Of a DNA stretch of 9,309 nucleotides, positions 1 to 6,644 are shown piece by piece. Source of the DNA: Acidobacteriota bacterium. GTDB taxonomy: Bacteria > Acidobacteriota > Terriglobia > Bryobacterales > JACQDG01. Within the stretch, counting starts at the first letter, position 1, and each line of letters begins with the position of its first letter. The position numbers and the translations under genes were made by a program. Below the pieces are notes generated by a model. The model did no database searches. It worked only from the letters and a program-made list of their open reading frames with translations, and was not told where the DNA came from. The stretch spans positions 1-9,309 of the forward strand of contig JACQDG010000267.1 of NCBI GenBank assembly GCA_016201185.1, read 5' to 3'.

Positions 1-1514
1 AAGCCGGGGACCAGCGCGGCGCGGTGGTTGTTGAGGACGTTCGCCGGGCCGAGGGATTTGTATTTCTCATACAGAAGCTCGCCGCTGCGGATGTAGTCGT
101 GCAGGGCGAAGAGGTCGGTCGAGTCGGTGTGCTCCCAGCCCTCGTTGTCGATGACCAGGCGGGTGGAGTCGAGCGAGCGGGTGAGGGCGTAGAGCGACTT
201 GAGGTGCTGCTGCTGGCGGGGGTCGCGCAGGTCGGGCACGCCCCAGCTTTCGTTGATGGGGGCCCAGATGATGATGGAGGGGTGGTTGTAGTCGCGCTCG
301 ACGGCCTCGATCCACTCGCGGGTGAAGGCGACGGCGTAGACGTCGTCGTAGAGATAGGCGTTGGCCATCTCGGAGGAGACGAGCAGGCCCATCTTGTCGG
401 CCCAGTAGAGATAGCGGGGGTCTTCGAGCTTCTGGTGCTTGCGGGCGCCATTGAAGCCCATTTCCTTGGTCAGGCGGATGTCGTATTGGATGGCGTCGTC
501 GCTGGGCGGAGTGAGGTTCGATTCCGGCCAGTAGCCCTGGTCGAGGACCATCTTGAGATAGGTAGGACGGTTGTTGAGCACGACCTGCCCGCCCTCGACC
601 GCCACACGCCGCAGACCGAAATAGGAGCTGACGCGGTCTATGGTCTGACCGCTGCGGCGCAGTTGGAAAGTCACATCGTAAAGGTTCGGGGAAGCGGGCG
701 ACCAGAGCTGGGGGTCGGGGACGATGACCACGGCGGAGGTGCGCACGTCCTCGGCCATGGTGATGCCCACGGCGCGGCGGTGGCCCTGGAAGGAGACCTC
801 GATAAAGATTTCGGCTTCGGGGGCTGGGCGGTCCACGCGAAAGTCAAATTGCACAGCCCCGCGCCTGAGGTCAGGGGTCATGCGGACGCTTGAGATGTAG
901 CTGGGGCCGACGGCCTCCAGCCACACGGTTTGCCAGATGCCCGACGTGCGGGCATAAAAAATGCTGCGGGACTGCACTTCCCAATACTGCTTGCCACGCG
1001 GGATGTAGCGGTCGGTCGGCGGGTCCTCGGCGCGGACGGTGAGGGTATTGTCGCCGGCGACGAGCAGGGGCGTGATCTCGAACGTGGAGGGAACATGACC
1101 GCCTTCGTGGGAGCCGGCGAGCCCGCCGTTCACCCAGACCATGGCGCGGTAGTCGACGGCGCCGAAGTGAAGAAGGACGCGCTTGCCTTTCCAGCCGGCG
1201 GGGATTTGAAACGGGCGGCGATACCAGATCCAGGGGTGGAAGGAGCGGTCGGCGATGCCGCTGCGCGGGCTCTCGAAACAGAACGGCACAAGGATGCGGC
1301 GGGAGAACGCGCGAGACGAAGAGGCCCAATTTTCAGCCAAGCCGGCGTTCGAGTCGTCAAACTCGAACTGCCACGATCCGTTGAGGTTGAGCCAGGCTTC
1401 GCGAACGAACTGCGGCTGAGGATGCTCGGGGCGCGGAATCGGCGGTTGGGCGATGGCGGAATCGGCCCAGAGGAGGAGAAAAAGGAAAAAGAGCAGGGAA
1501 GGAGGTGTTTTCAT
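1..1514 (-). CDS. Secreted glycoside hydrolase family 2 protein, C-terminus cut by window edge
   Basis: Exo-acting glycosidase of the GH2 clan (beta-galactosidase, beta-glucuronidase or beta-mannosidase type), acting outside the cytoplasm. The minus frame is open for 504 codons from the ATG at 1514 and runs off the left edge. Residues 1-22 form a signal peptide (MK, then a Leu/Phe-rich core, ending AIA before Gln23). About 36-202 is the N-terminal jelly-roll sugar-binding domain (LNLNGSWQFEF, WYRRPFQIP, VWVNG, GIWQTVWLE). About 205-305 is the Ig-like domain, ending in FGLRRV. The TIM barrel starts near 310. Glu422 in IIWAPINESWG is the acid/base. The nucleophile Glu would lie beyond the window. 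The usual GH2 NRHE-like motif is replaced by KMVLDQGYWP, as in a divergent GH2 branch, so substrate cannot be assigned. The start lies only 7 nt after the FRG stop, with GAGGG as a possible Shine-Dalgarno site. Family assignment is firm; specificity is unknown. Confidence 0.93.
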   Translation of the reverse strand, partial: MKTPPSLLFFLFLLLWADSAIAQPPIPRPEHPQPQFVREAWLNLNGSWQFEFDDSNAGLAENWASSSRAFSRRILVPFCFESPRSGIADRSFHPWIWYRRPFQIPAGWKGKRVLLHFGAVDYRAMVWVNGGLAGSHEGGHVPSTFEITPLLVAGDNTLTVRAEDPPTDRYIPRGKQYWEVQSRSIFYARTSGIWQTVWLEAVGPSYISSVRMTPDLRRGAVQFDFRVDRPAPEAEIFIEVSFQGHRRAVGITMAEDVRTSAVVIVPDPQLWSPASPNLYDVTFQLRRSGQTIDRVSSYFGLRRVAVEGGQVVLNNRPTYLKMVLDQGYWPESNLTPPSDDAIQYDIRLTKEMGFNGARKHQKLEDPRYLYWADKMGLLVSSEMANAYLYDDVYAVAFTREWIEAVERDYNHPSIIIWAPINESWGVPDLRDPRQQQHLKSLYALTRSLDSTRLVIDNEGWEHTDSTDLFALHDYIRSGELLYEKYKSLGPANVLNNHRAALVPG

Positions 1515-1521
1515 ACTGCCC

Positions 1522-2502
1522 TCAGCCCAGCCAGCCCAGACGTTCAAAGCTCTCAAAATCCAAATGGGGTTCCTGTTGTCGGTCGCCTGCACCGAACAAC
1601 AGGAGACACTGCTCAATGAACCGGGTATAGCCTTGCAAATCGGGGAACAGCGATGCGCTATGAATATTCATTGATGACAGTCTCTCGAGAAACTCTGTGG
1701 CCGCCCCACGAGCTATTTCTAGCCTGTGCACGAGACTCATTCCGCTGAGTTCGTTTACAGGCATGTGTTTGGTCACGTTGTCCCCGAAAGAAAGGTCAAC
1801 GTCCGCGATGCAAAGGAATGTTCCTTGCTGCGCAGCCAGCCGTTCGTTGTGGGTCCGCGGATGCACCGGGGCAGCGAAAGCCTTTCGGTCTTCACCAACA
1901 AAGTGCTCATTGAAAAGATCCGGACCGCTAAGGTCGGTGTGCGCAAAAACATCTGCTTGCAAGGATCCGGTGGCTCTCAAGGGCACGTGATTTATCGCCC
2001 AAACGGCCGCCAGTGTATCCGGCGTTTTGTTGCATTGCAACAGGTCGCAGAGCGCAAAATAGAGTGCGACATAAGGGGAGGTCGACACATCGAGAAGTCT
2101 AGCTGGTAACCCCCAATGACGCATCAGGGCTAGCCATTCCAGCGTCTCGTCGGCCTGTGGGAGATTTGAGATGAATTTGCTAGCCCGCGCCTGAAACGCG
2201 CGCAGGATTAGCAGTTCGATGCGGGCCCCTACTGAACTGGCAACACTACCTGATGCGTACCGGGGATATGGCTCTGCATTAACAACGCGGCCGCGTATGG
2301 GGTCGAGAAGGCGTTCAAGCGTCGTCCGTAAAGGCCAGCAAGCGTCCCGCTGACCGCGAAAATACCAGCGCCCCCGCTTGCGACGAAACCATTGATCGTA
2401 GACTCGCTCGAAGTCTTCCCAAGAATTGATCTGATGGACCTTCGCTGCTTGGCCGAGGGCGTCGATCGCGGGAGTGGGGGCTGTGGTCTCGCTCGTGCTC
2501 AT
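1522..2502 (-). CDS. FRG domain-containing protein
   Basis: Intact 326-residue protein. FRG domains are named for a Phe-Arg-Gly motif; their biochemical activity is not established, and they are often met near phage-defence and mobile regions. All family landmarks are visible in order: WYFRGQRDACWPLRTTLER at 46-64, then HWGLPARLLDVSTSPYVALYFA at 129-150 (family form QHxGxPTRLLDWTxxPxxALYFA), then NERLAAQQGTFL at 219-230, and a C-terminal MNIHSASLFPDLQGY at 278-292. There is no signal peptide or membrane segment, so it is probably cytoplasmic. The ATG at 2502 is preceded by GGAG at short spacing. The gene is visibly poorer in G+C than its neighbours: a hand count gives 28/60 at 1621-1680 against 41/60 at 121-180 in the GH2 gene. 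This suggests acquisition by transfer. Identification is firm; the function is not known. Confidence 0.9.
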   Translation of the reverse strand: MSTSETTAPTPAIDALGQAAKVHQINSWEDFERVYDQWFRRKRGRWYFRGQRDACWPLRTTLERLLDPIRGRVVNAEPYPRYASGSVASSVGARIELLILRAFQARASKFISNLPQADETLEWLALMRHWGLPARLLDVSTSPYVALYFALCDLLQCNKTPDTLAAVWAINHVPLRATGSLQADVFAHTDLSGPDLFNEHFVGEDRKAFAAPVHPRTHNERLAAQQGTFLCIADVDLSFGDNVTKHMPVNELSGMSLVHRLEIARGAATEFLERLSSMNIHSASLFPDLQGYTRFIEQCLLLFGAGDRQQEPHLDFESFERLGWLG

Positions 2503-2540
2503 CCGCTCCGACCTTGCATTACCAGGTTGCCATTGGACGC

Positions 2541-2546
2541 ATTATA
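2541..2546 (-). promoter_or_regulatory. Candidate -10 element upstream of the FRG gene
   Basis: On the minus strand these bases read TATAAT, a perfect sigma-70-type -10, 38 nt from the FRG start codon. This would give a leader of about 30 nt. No convincing -35 hexamer lies 16-18 nt upstream and there is no TGn extension. The rest of the 244-bp gap (2503-2746) between the TPR stop and the FRG start shows no gene or T-tailed hairpin that I can support. Confidence 0.35.
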
Positions 2547-2746
2547 AACCCGGACCTGGAGTTGCGCGGAATCGGAGTCTGTGCGGAGGAGGCGGAAGCG
2601 GCCCGAGCCAAAGCAGAAGAGAGGGGTCGAATAATGGGGGAGTTGTGCAATCCCATAAGGGGTTCAATGCAGCTCAGGCGAGGACCGGTTCACGCGACCT
2701 GGGTCCCCACCGGCGCGCGGGTTCTGCGGGGGCCTGTTGGCAGATC

Positions 2747-4408
2747 TCAAAGCCCGGCCCTGGCTGCCAGGGTTTTCTCCGAGTGTGCCAGAGCAGCGGA
2801 CAAACCATCCTTGGCGTAGGGGCTGCCGGGGTACTGCTCGAGAGCGTGGCGGAACGCCGATTCGGCGCGGGTCCATTCGCGTAGGTCAAGCGCTTCCTTG
2901 CCCAGCGCTTCCCACACGGACCTGGGGTAAATGGGCGGCTCGTTGTAGGGGAGAAGAATCTCCGAGTTGGCGGCGCGCTCCAGCGTATCGAGGCCCTTCG
3001 CCTTGCGGCCGGAGTGTACTTCGATGTGACCGAGGAGCTCGAGCCGGGCGGCGCGGAGATGGGGCGACTCCGAGCCGGCCAGTTTCTGCCACTCTTTCAT
3101 CGCCGCGTCCATGCTTTTCAGTTCCGCCCGAGCCTGGGCGATCTGGCCTTTAGCCGTGTAGGCGAGGCCGCGGGCCCAGGCGCGCCAGGCATGCTGGAAG
3201 GGAGCCGGATAGTCGGGGAGCGCCTTGTCGCCGAGGATGTCGTCCCAGCGCTCGAAACGGATCAGGGTGCGCATGCGGGCATGCCAGCCCTGGCGGTAGA
3301 CGGTGTAGTTGTTGGTAAGCTGCTTGGCTTCGCGCGGGTTCTCGCGGATTTGGAGCAGCTCCTCGGAGTTTTTCATGGCTTCGTCGTACTTGCCCATGAA
3401 GGAGTAAGTGGTGGTAAGGAAATGGACGTTGTGGCCATGGTGGCCGTTGGGGTAGAGCTGGTCGGCGGCCAGCTCCTGGCGCTCCAGCCGGGCGGCGGTT
3501 TCGAAAGCAGCCGCAGCGTCGCTAAACCGACCGCTCTGGGCGTAGATGTGGCCGGGCATGTGCTGTGCGTGGGGATTCGCCGGAGCGAGCTGGGGATAGC
3601 GAGCGCAACTGGGCCAGGCGTCCTGCGCGTGCGTGGAGCCTTCGAGGCCGTGGATGATGTAGTGGTTTATGCCCGGGTGCTCCGGGTGCTGCTTCACGAG
3701 CTCAGTCAAAATGGCGACGGCCTCTTCCGTGCCGGGCCGGGGCTTCTTGTCGCCCGGGGTGTAACCGCTCATCAAGGCCAGGGCAAGGTAGGATTTCGCC
3801 TCGACTTCCTCGGGGAACTCGCGGACGATGTCTCGCAGGGCCCGGACGTAATCGCCGTCGGGATCCTTGGCGTCAGGATTACGCCGGGCGACAATAGCGG
3901 CGATGTAAAGCTGCTCGCGGCGGCTAGCGCGGCTGCTCAGTTGCTGTGCTTTGACGGCGGCTTCGCGGGCGCGCTGAATGCCGGTCTTAAAGCCTGCGGG
4001 CAGAGGCGGATTTACAGAAGCCTGCGCGGGGCGCTCGGCGGCTTTGCGGCCATCGTCGCGCAACTGAAAGGCCGGGCGGTAGTCGCCGGCGGCGACCATG
4101 GCGATGCCCCAGTAGGCCATGGGGGCCTCGGGGTCGAGCTGGGCGGCCTGGAGGAAGGAGCGTTCCGCTTCGCGGCTCCAGAACGAGTGCATCATGCCCA
4201 CGCCTTGGTTGAAGAATTCCTGGGTCTCGCCGGACCTGGTCGTGATCGGCATGTTGATTTTGCCGTGGCCTTCAACGAGGTGGGCGGGCAGGGTGGGCGC
4301 GGCGTTGGACGGCGGCGCGGCGCAGAGGTCTTCCGCCGGTTGCGGCTTTTGACCGGCAAAGAGCAGCAGACAGTAGGTGCATGGCAGCAGGCAAAACAGC
4401 TTCTTCAT
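2747..4408 (-). CDS. Secreted tetratricopeptide-repeat protein with His-rich motifs
   Basis: 553-residue protein exported by an N-terminal signal (MKKLF, then CLLPCTYCLLLFAG, likely cleaved near 19). I chose the ATG at 4408 over the in-frame GTG at 4417 because GGGGAG (4417-4422) sits 8 nt before the ATG but abuts the GTG. TPR-like helical pairs are visible around 79-110 (AERSFLQAAQLDPEAPMAYWGIAM), 293-310, 338-355 and 510-541 (WTRAESAFRHALEQYPGSPYA). Between them is a distinctive block with NHYIIHGLE (248-256), PHAQHMPGHIYAQSGR (279-294) and NGHHGHNVHF (321-330). I associate such His motifs with a recurring family of secreted bacterial TPR proteins of unknown function. It may act as a periplasmic scaffold or metal-binding protein; that is inference. 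The 5' end abuts a SCO1/SenC remnant, hinting at a former operon with a copper or respiratory assembly protein. Confidence 0.87.
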   Translation of the reverse strand: MKKLFCLLPCTYCLLLFAGQKPQPAEDLCAAPPSNAAPTLPAHLVEGHGKINMPITTRSGETQEFFNQGVGMMHSFWSREAERSFLQAAQLDPEAPMAYWGIAMVAAGDYRPAFQLRDDGRKAAERPAQASVNPPLPAGFKTGIQRAREAAVKAQQLSSRASRREQLYIAAIVARRNPDAKDPDGDYVRALRDIVREFPEEVEAKSYLALALMSGYTPGDKKPRPGTEEAVAILTELVKQHPEHPGINHYIIHGLEGSTHAQDAWPSCARYPQLAPANPHAQHMPGHIYAQSGRFSDAAAAFETAARLERQELAADQLYPNGHHGHNVHFLTTTYSFMGKYDEAMKNSEELLQIRENPREAKQLTNNYTVYRQGWHARMRTLIRFERWDDILGDKALPDYPAPFQHAWRAWARGLAYTAKGQIAQARAELKSMDAAMKEWQKLAGSESPHLRAARLELLGHIEVHSGRKAKGLDTLERAANSEILLPYNEPPIYPRSVWEALGKEALDLREWTRAESAFRHALEQYPGSPYAKDGLSAALAHSEKTLAARAGL

Positions 4409-4436
4409 AGCATTCACTCCCCACTGAGCTTCTGGC

Positions 4437-4616
4437 GTTCAATACAGTTTCCACCAAATCGGCCAGTTGGTGCAAGGTAAAGTCGTTGCCCTCGAGGTTA
4501 GCGGCCAGGCGGCCCCGGCGGTCGATGACGGCGGCGCGCATGGAATGGGTGATGAGGCCCTGGTCGGGCCAGAAATCGACGCCGTACAAGCCGCAGACGC
4601 GGCGGACCTCGCGCAG
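4437..4616 (-). pseudogene. C-terminal remnant of a SCO1/SenC-family copper protein
   Basis: About 60 codons in one minus frame read as the end of a SCO1/SenC thioredoxin-fold protein: LREVRRVCGLYGVDFW, then QGLITHSMRAAVIDRRGRLA, then NLEGNDFTLHQLADLVETVL. The THS histidine (codon 4545-4547) matches the family's copper-ligand His, and the following strand-turn (AVIDRRG) and GNDFT are typical. The N-terminal two thirds, including the CxxxC copper site, are absent. Upstream the frame enters the 5' end of the oppositely oriented M24 gene and shows no SCO features. Downstream the frame has no stop before it enters the TPR gene, although a TGA in another frame sits at 4414-4416, where the gene might once have ended. 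SCO proteins deliver copper to cytochrome oxidase; this fragment cannot do so. The match is from motif memory, not a database search. Confidence 0.65.
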
Positions 4617-4634
4617 GCAAGGGCGGGGCTGGGT

Positions 4635-4643
4635 TGATAGAAT
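4635..4643 (+). promoter_or_regulatory. Extended -10 promoter of the M24 gene, probably leaderless
   Basis: TG-A-TAGAAT forms an extended -10 (TGn at 4635-4637, hexamer 4638-4643). Only 6 nt separate the hexamer from the ATG at 4650, so transcription would start at or beside the A of the start codon. No Shine-Dalgarno sequence precedes that ATG. No good -35 is visible, as expected for extended -10 promoters. Confidence 0.5.
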
Positions 4644-4649
4644 CGGCGC

Positions 4650-5822
4650 ATGAGTCATGGAGCGCAAGGGCCAATAATCCCGGCGGAGGAATATCCACGG
4701 CGCTGGAGCATAGTGCAGGCGCTGATGGAGGAGCAGAAGCTCGACCTGCTGGTCGCCTATGCCGATGACCGGGCGGTGGCCGGCCCGGCGCATGCCCGCT
4801 GGCTGGCGGACTTTCCGGTGCATTTTGAGCCGGTCTCGATTCTGGTGCTGCCGGGCCGCGAGCCGGTGATGCTATGCGGGCCGGAGAGCGATGAGTATGC
4901 GCGGCTGAGGGGCCGCGTCGCGGATGTTCGAGTGCTGCGGGAATTTACTCATCCGGACGAGGATTATCCTTACTCGAAGATCCAGGGGCTGGGCGAGGTG
5001 GTTCCTGATTTGAGCCGTGTTCGACGCGTCGGCGTGGCCGGGCGCGGGCTGATGGGCGAGGGCATCTTACGCGCCTTCGAGCAAGCGGTGCCCGGGGTGG
5101 TGTGGATCAATGTGGAAAGCGCGATGTGCGAACTGCGGGCGCGGAAGTCGGCGGCGGAGCTGGAGGTGATCCGATATGCCTATAAAATCGCCGAGGAAGG
5201 AATCCGGGCGGCGGTGGAGGCGATCGGGCCCGGGGTGACGGAGCGGGAAGTAGCGGCGGAAGCGGAGGCGGCGATGCGGCGGGCGGGCGCGGAGGGGACG
5301 GGCATTGACACGATCGTGGCTTGTGGGCCGAACTCGAGGCCCATCCTGGCGCGGTCGACCTGGCGGCGCATCGAGGCGAACGACCTGGTGCTGCTGACCA
5401 TCGCGCCGCGCTATGAGGGATATCACGCGGCCATCGGGCGGCCGGTGCTGGTGGGGAATCCGGGAGAAGAAATCCGGCGGGCGCGGGAGGCGGCGATTCG
5501 GGCGCAGGAGGCGTGTTATGAGGCGATGCGGGCGGGAGTGGAAGGCCGGGAGGTGGAGGCGATCGGGAGACGGGTGGTGGGCGAGGCGGGGCTGGGACAG
5601 CATTTCCTGTATTCCGGCGTTCACAGCGTGGGTGTGATCGAATTTGAGCCGCCGATTTTCGGACCGAGCAGCGCGGTGAGGCTCGAGCCGGGGATGGTGA
5701 TTTCCATCGATATTCCTTTATTTAATGCTCCCTGGGGAGGGCTGCGGGTAGAAGACGGGTTCGTGATCACGGAGACGGGGGCCGAGCGGCTGAATAGCAC
5801 ACCGTACAGGATTGAGAAGTAG
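4650..5822 (+). CDS. M24 (creatinase/aminopeptidase P-fold) protein lacking most metal ligands
   Basis: 390 residues, the usual size for Xaa-Pro-peptidase-like M24 proteins. About 12-160 is the N-terminal creatinase-like domain and 165-388 the pita-bread catalytic fold (KSAAELEVIRYAYKIAEEGIRAA, TIVACGPNS, GMVISIDIP, GLRVEDGFVITETGAE). Active M24 peptidases bind two metals through Asp, Asp, His, Glu, Glu. By my alignment those positions here are Thr250, Ala261, His325, Asp354 and Glu368, and the second catalytic His is Phe332. Loss of both Asp ligands argues against a metallopeptidase and for a creatinase-like metal-free hydrolase or a non-catalytic protein; the substrate is unknown. No signal peptide, so cytoplasmic. 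The start is the first ATG, with no ribosome binding site but a promoter 6 nt away. It converges on the nucleotidyltransferase with 6 bp between stops. Confidence 0.88.
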   Translation: MSHGAQGPIIPAEEYPRRWSIVQALMEEQKLDLLVAYADDRAVAGPAHARWLADFPVHFEPVSILVLPGREPVMLCGPESDEYARLRGRVADVRVLREFTHPDEDYPYSKIQGLGEVVPDLSRVRRVGVAGRGLMGEGILRAFEQAVPGVVWINVESAMCELRARKSAAELEVIRYAYKIAEEGIRAAVEAIGPGVTEREVAAEAEAAMRRAGAEGTGIDTIVACGPNSRPILARSTWRRIEANDLVLLTIAPRYEGYHAAIGRPVLVGNPGEEIRRAREAAIRAQEACYEAMRAGVEGREVEAIGRRVVGEAGLGQHFLYSGVHSVGVIEFEPPIFGPSSAVRLEPGMVISIDIPLFNAPWGGLRVEDGFVITETGAERLNSTPYRIEK

Positions 5823-5828
5823 CGGGGG

Positions 5829-6378
5829 TTAGGATAATTCGGCTTCGTATATCTGAAGAATATCTGGCCGGGCGAGGGCTTCCGAGAGTTCGGCAAGCCT
5901 GGGCTGCAGGTAAGCCCGGTCCAAGCCTCCGCGGTGCCGGTGTAACAGACGGCGGGCATCGTCGAGATCTTTCAGCCGCTCGGAAATCAGCTTCATCAAG
6001 ATCAAGTCCTCGACCGCCGCGACCATGATCGACGTTGCTGCGATCTGCTTGGGCTGGGCGCGGTGGATGGCCTCTTTCTCTGCGGCAGAGCAGCAAAGAT
6101 GATATCCAGGCGCACGTTCTGGGAGGTTTGAACTGGCAACACCCTGGTCCGGTGGACCAAAGCAACAGGATCAGGCGGCGCAGGGCGAAATCTGGCGCAC
6201 AGGTCGGCGACCGTTTGCTCGAAGCGCTGCGGCTCCACCAAAATGGTCATGTCCACATCCAGGGTGGCGCGCGGCTCTCCCCAGGAGGCAACGGCGAGAC
6301 CACCGATGAGCATGTAGGGCAGGAAAGCGACTCAAGGACCGAGGCCGCCTCCTCGACCGCGGCTTCGAGGGACGTCAT
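5829..6378 (-). pseudogene. MNT-fold (AbiEii-like) nucleotidyltransferase, broken by two frameshifts
   Basis: Three frames read in succession reconstruct one protein of about 183 residues. Frame 1 starts at the ATG at 6378 (MTSLEAAVEEAASVLESL). Frame 2 (6322 to about 6083) gives LPYMLIGGLAVASWGEPRAT, then LDVDMTILV and VRLDIIFAALP. Frame 3 (about 6080 to 5829) gives EKEAIHRAQPKQIAA, then VEDLILMKLISERLKDLDDAR and ends YEAELS. The nucleotidyltransferase core is preserved in frame 2: Gly-Gly, Asp-x-Asp (41 and 43 in the reconstruction) and a third Asp at 92. Each junction (6320-6327 and 6078-6085) looks like loss of one base; adding two bases makes 552 nt, exactly 184 codons. Relatives transfer nucleotides and some are toxins of AbiEii or MNT systems. 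A product starting at 6313 could still carry the catalytic Asp residues but lacks both ends. Two independent sequencing errors are the main alternative to genuine decay. Confidence 0.75.
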
Positions 6379-6602
6379 GGGGAAGGATTCAGCTTTGCCA
6401 GTGCCGCCCGCATGGCCTGAATGCCGAGCTTTTGAGGGTCCTCGTCCCGCGTGCGGACCTCCGGCGGGAACCAGCTCCATATAGCTCCCAGATCGGCCAG
6501 GATGTCGGCGGGTGCGCGTTCGACGGGAGGCTGCTGGGCTTCCCAGCGATGGAATTCTGCCCACTGCTGTTGACGCTGCCGGAGCTGCTGGCGGAGGGTC
6601 AT
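6375..6602 (-). CDS. Small hypothetical protein (75 aa) translationally coupled to the nucleotidyltransferase
   Basis: 75 residues, probably cytoplasmic. The N-terminal 25 are a charged, Gln-rich helix (LRQQLRQRQQQWAEFHRWEA). The middle has RAPADILADLGAIWSWFPPE, and the C-terminus is a short helix (KLGIQAMRAALAKL). I do not recognise the family. Its TGA overlaps the nucleotidyltransferase ATG in an ATGA arrangement (6375-6378), so the two form an operon with coupled translation. That layout resembles antitoxin-toxin pairs, but the protein lacks an obvious DNA-binding fold or the HEPN RxxxxH motif, so antitoxin function is a guess. The ATG at 6602 is favoured by an extended -10 element 9 nt upstream; there is no Shine-Dalgarno sequence. 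It is better supported than overlapping frames because of the coupling and its protein-like composition. Confidence 0.7.
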   Translation of the reverse strand: MTLRQQLRQRQQQWAEFHRWEAQQPPVERAPADILADLGAIWSWFPPEVRTRDEDPQKLGIQAMRAALAKLNPSP

Positions 6603-6606
6603 CTAC

Positions 6607-6617
6607 TACATATTGTA
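6607..6617. repeat. Small inverted repeat over the -10 of the 75-aa gene
   Basis: TACA-TAT-TGTA is an inverted repeat with 4-bp arms that covers the -10 hexamer (6612-6617) and reaches to within 4 nt of the start codon. Its position would suit an operator for autoregulation, as seen in many toxin-antitoxin operons. The arms are short, so chance is a real alternative. Confidence 0.25.
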
Positions 6618-6620
6618 TCA
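6612..6620 (-). promoter_or_regulatory. Extended -10 promoter of the 75-aa/nucleotidyltransferase operon
   Basis: On the minus strand the bases read TG-A-TACAAT (TGn at 6620-6618, hexamer 6617-6612). Nine nt separate the hexamer from the ATG at 6602, so the leader would be only a few nt and has no ribosome binding site. An ATG 9 nt upstream is followed at once by TAG and cannot be the start. No -35 is evident. Confidence 0.45.
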
Positions 6621-6644
6621 AGACGGGTTGCTGCCCGCGCGACT

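Noticed and set aside
24..1619. Plus-strand open frames (24-893 and 930-1619) across the GH2 gene
   Set aside because: They lie antisense to an unmistakable GH2 sequence and have low-complexity Val/Gly/Asp/Ala composition typical of shadow frames.
2700..2745. GC-rich partial dyad downstream of the TPR stop as a terminator
   Set aside because: The arms do not pair cleanly and no T-tract follows on the minus strand.
2514..2819. Plus-strand 101-codon frame in the gap between the FRG and TPR genes
   Set aside because: Overlaps the TPR 3' end and the FRG promoter, has no ribosome binding site and no recognisable motif. The start region is better explained as promoter DNA of the FRG gene.
4415..4417. 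GTG at 4417 as the start of the TPR gene
   Set aside because: The GGGGAG ribosome binding site directly overlaps this codon; the ATG at 4408 has it at 8 nt and gives a cleaner MKK signal peptide.
3014..4480. Long plus-strand open frame of 488 codons antisense to the TPR gene
   Set aside because: It is a shadow of the high-GC minus-strand gene: Gly/Val/Ala/Arg-rich, no recognisable domain. The opposite strand has a signal peptide, TPR motifs and a well-placed ribosome binding site.
4272..4823. Whole 183-codon minus frame as an intact gene
   Set aside because: Only the middle (4437-4616) has SCO-like sequence. Both ends merely read through the coding regions of the M24 and TPR genes in other frames.
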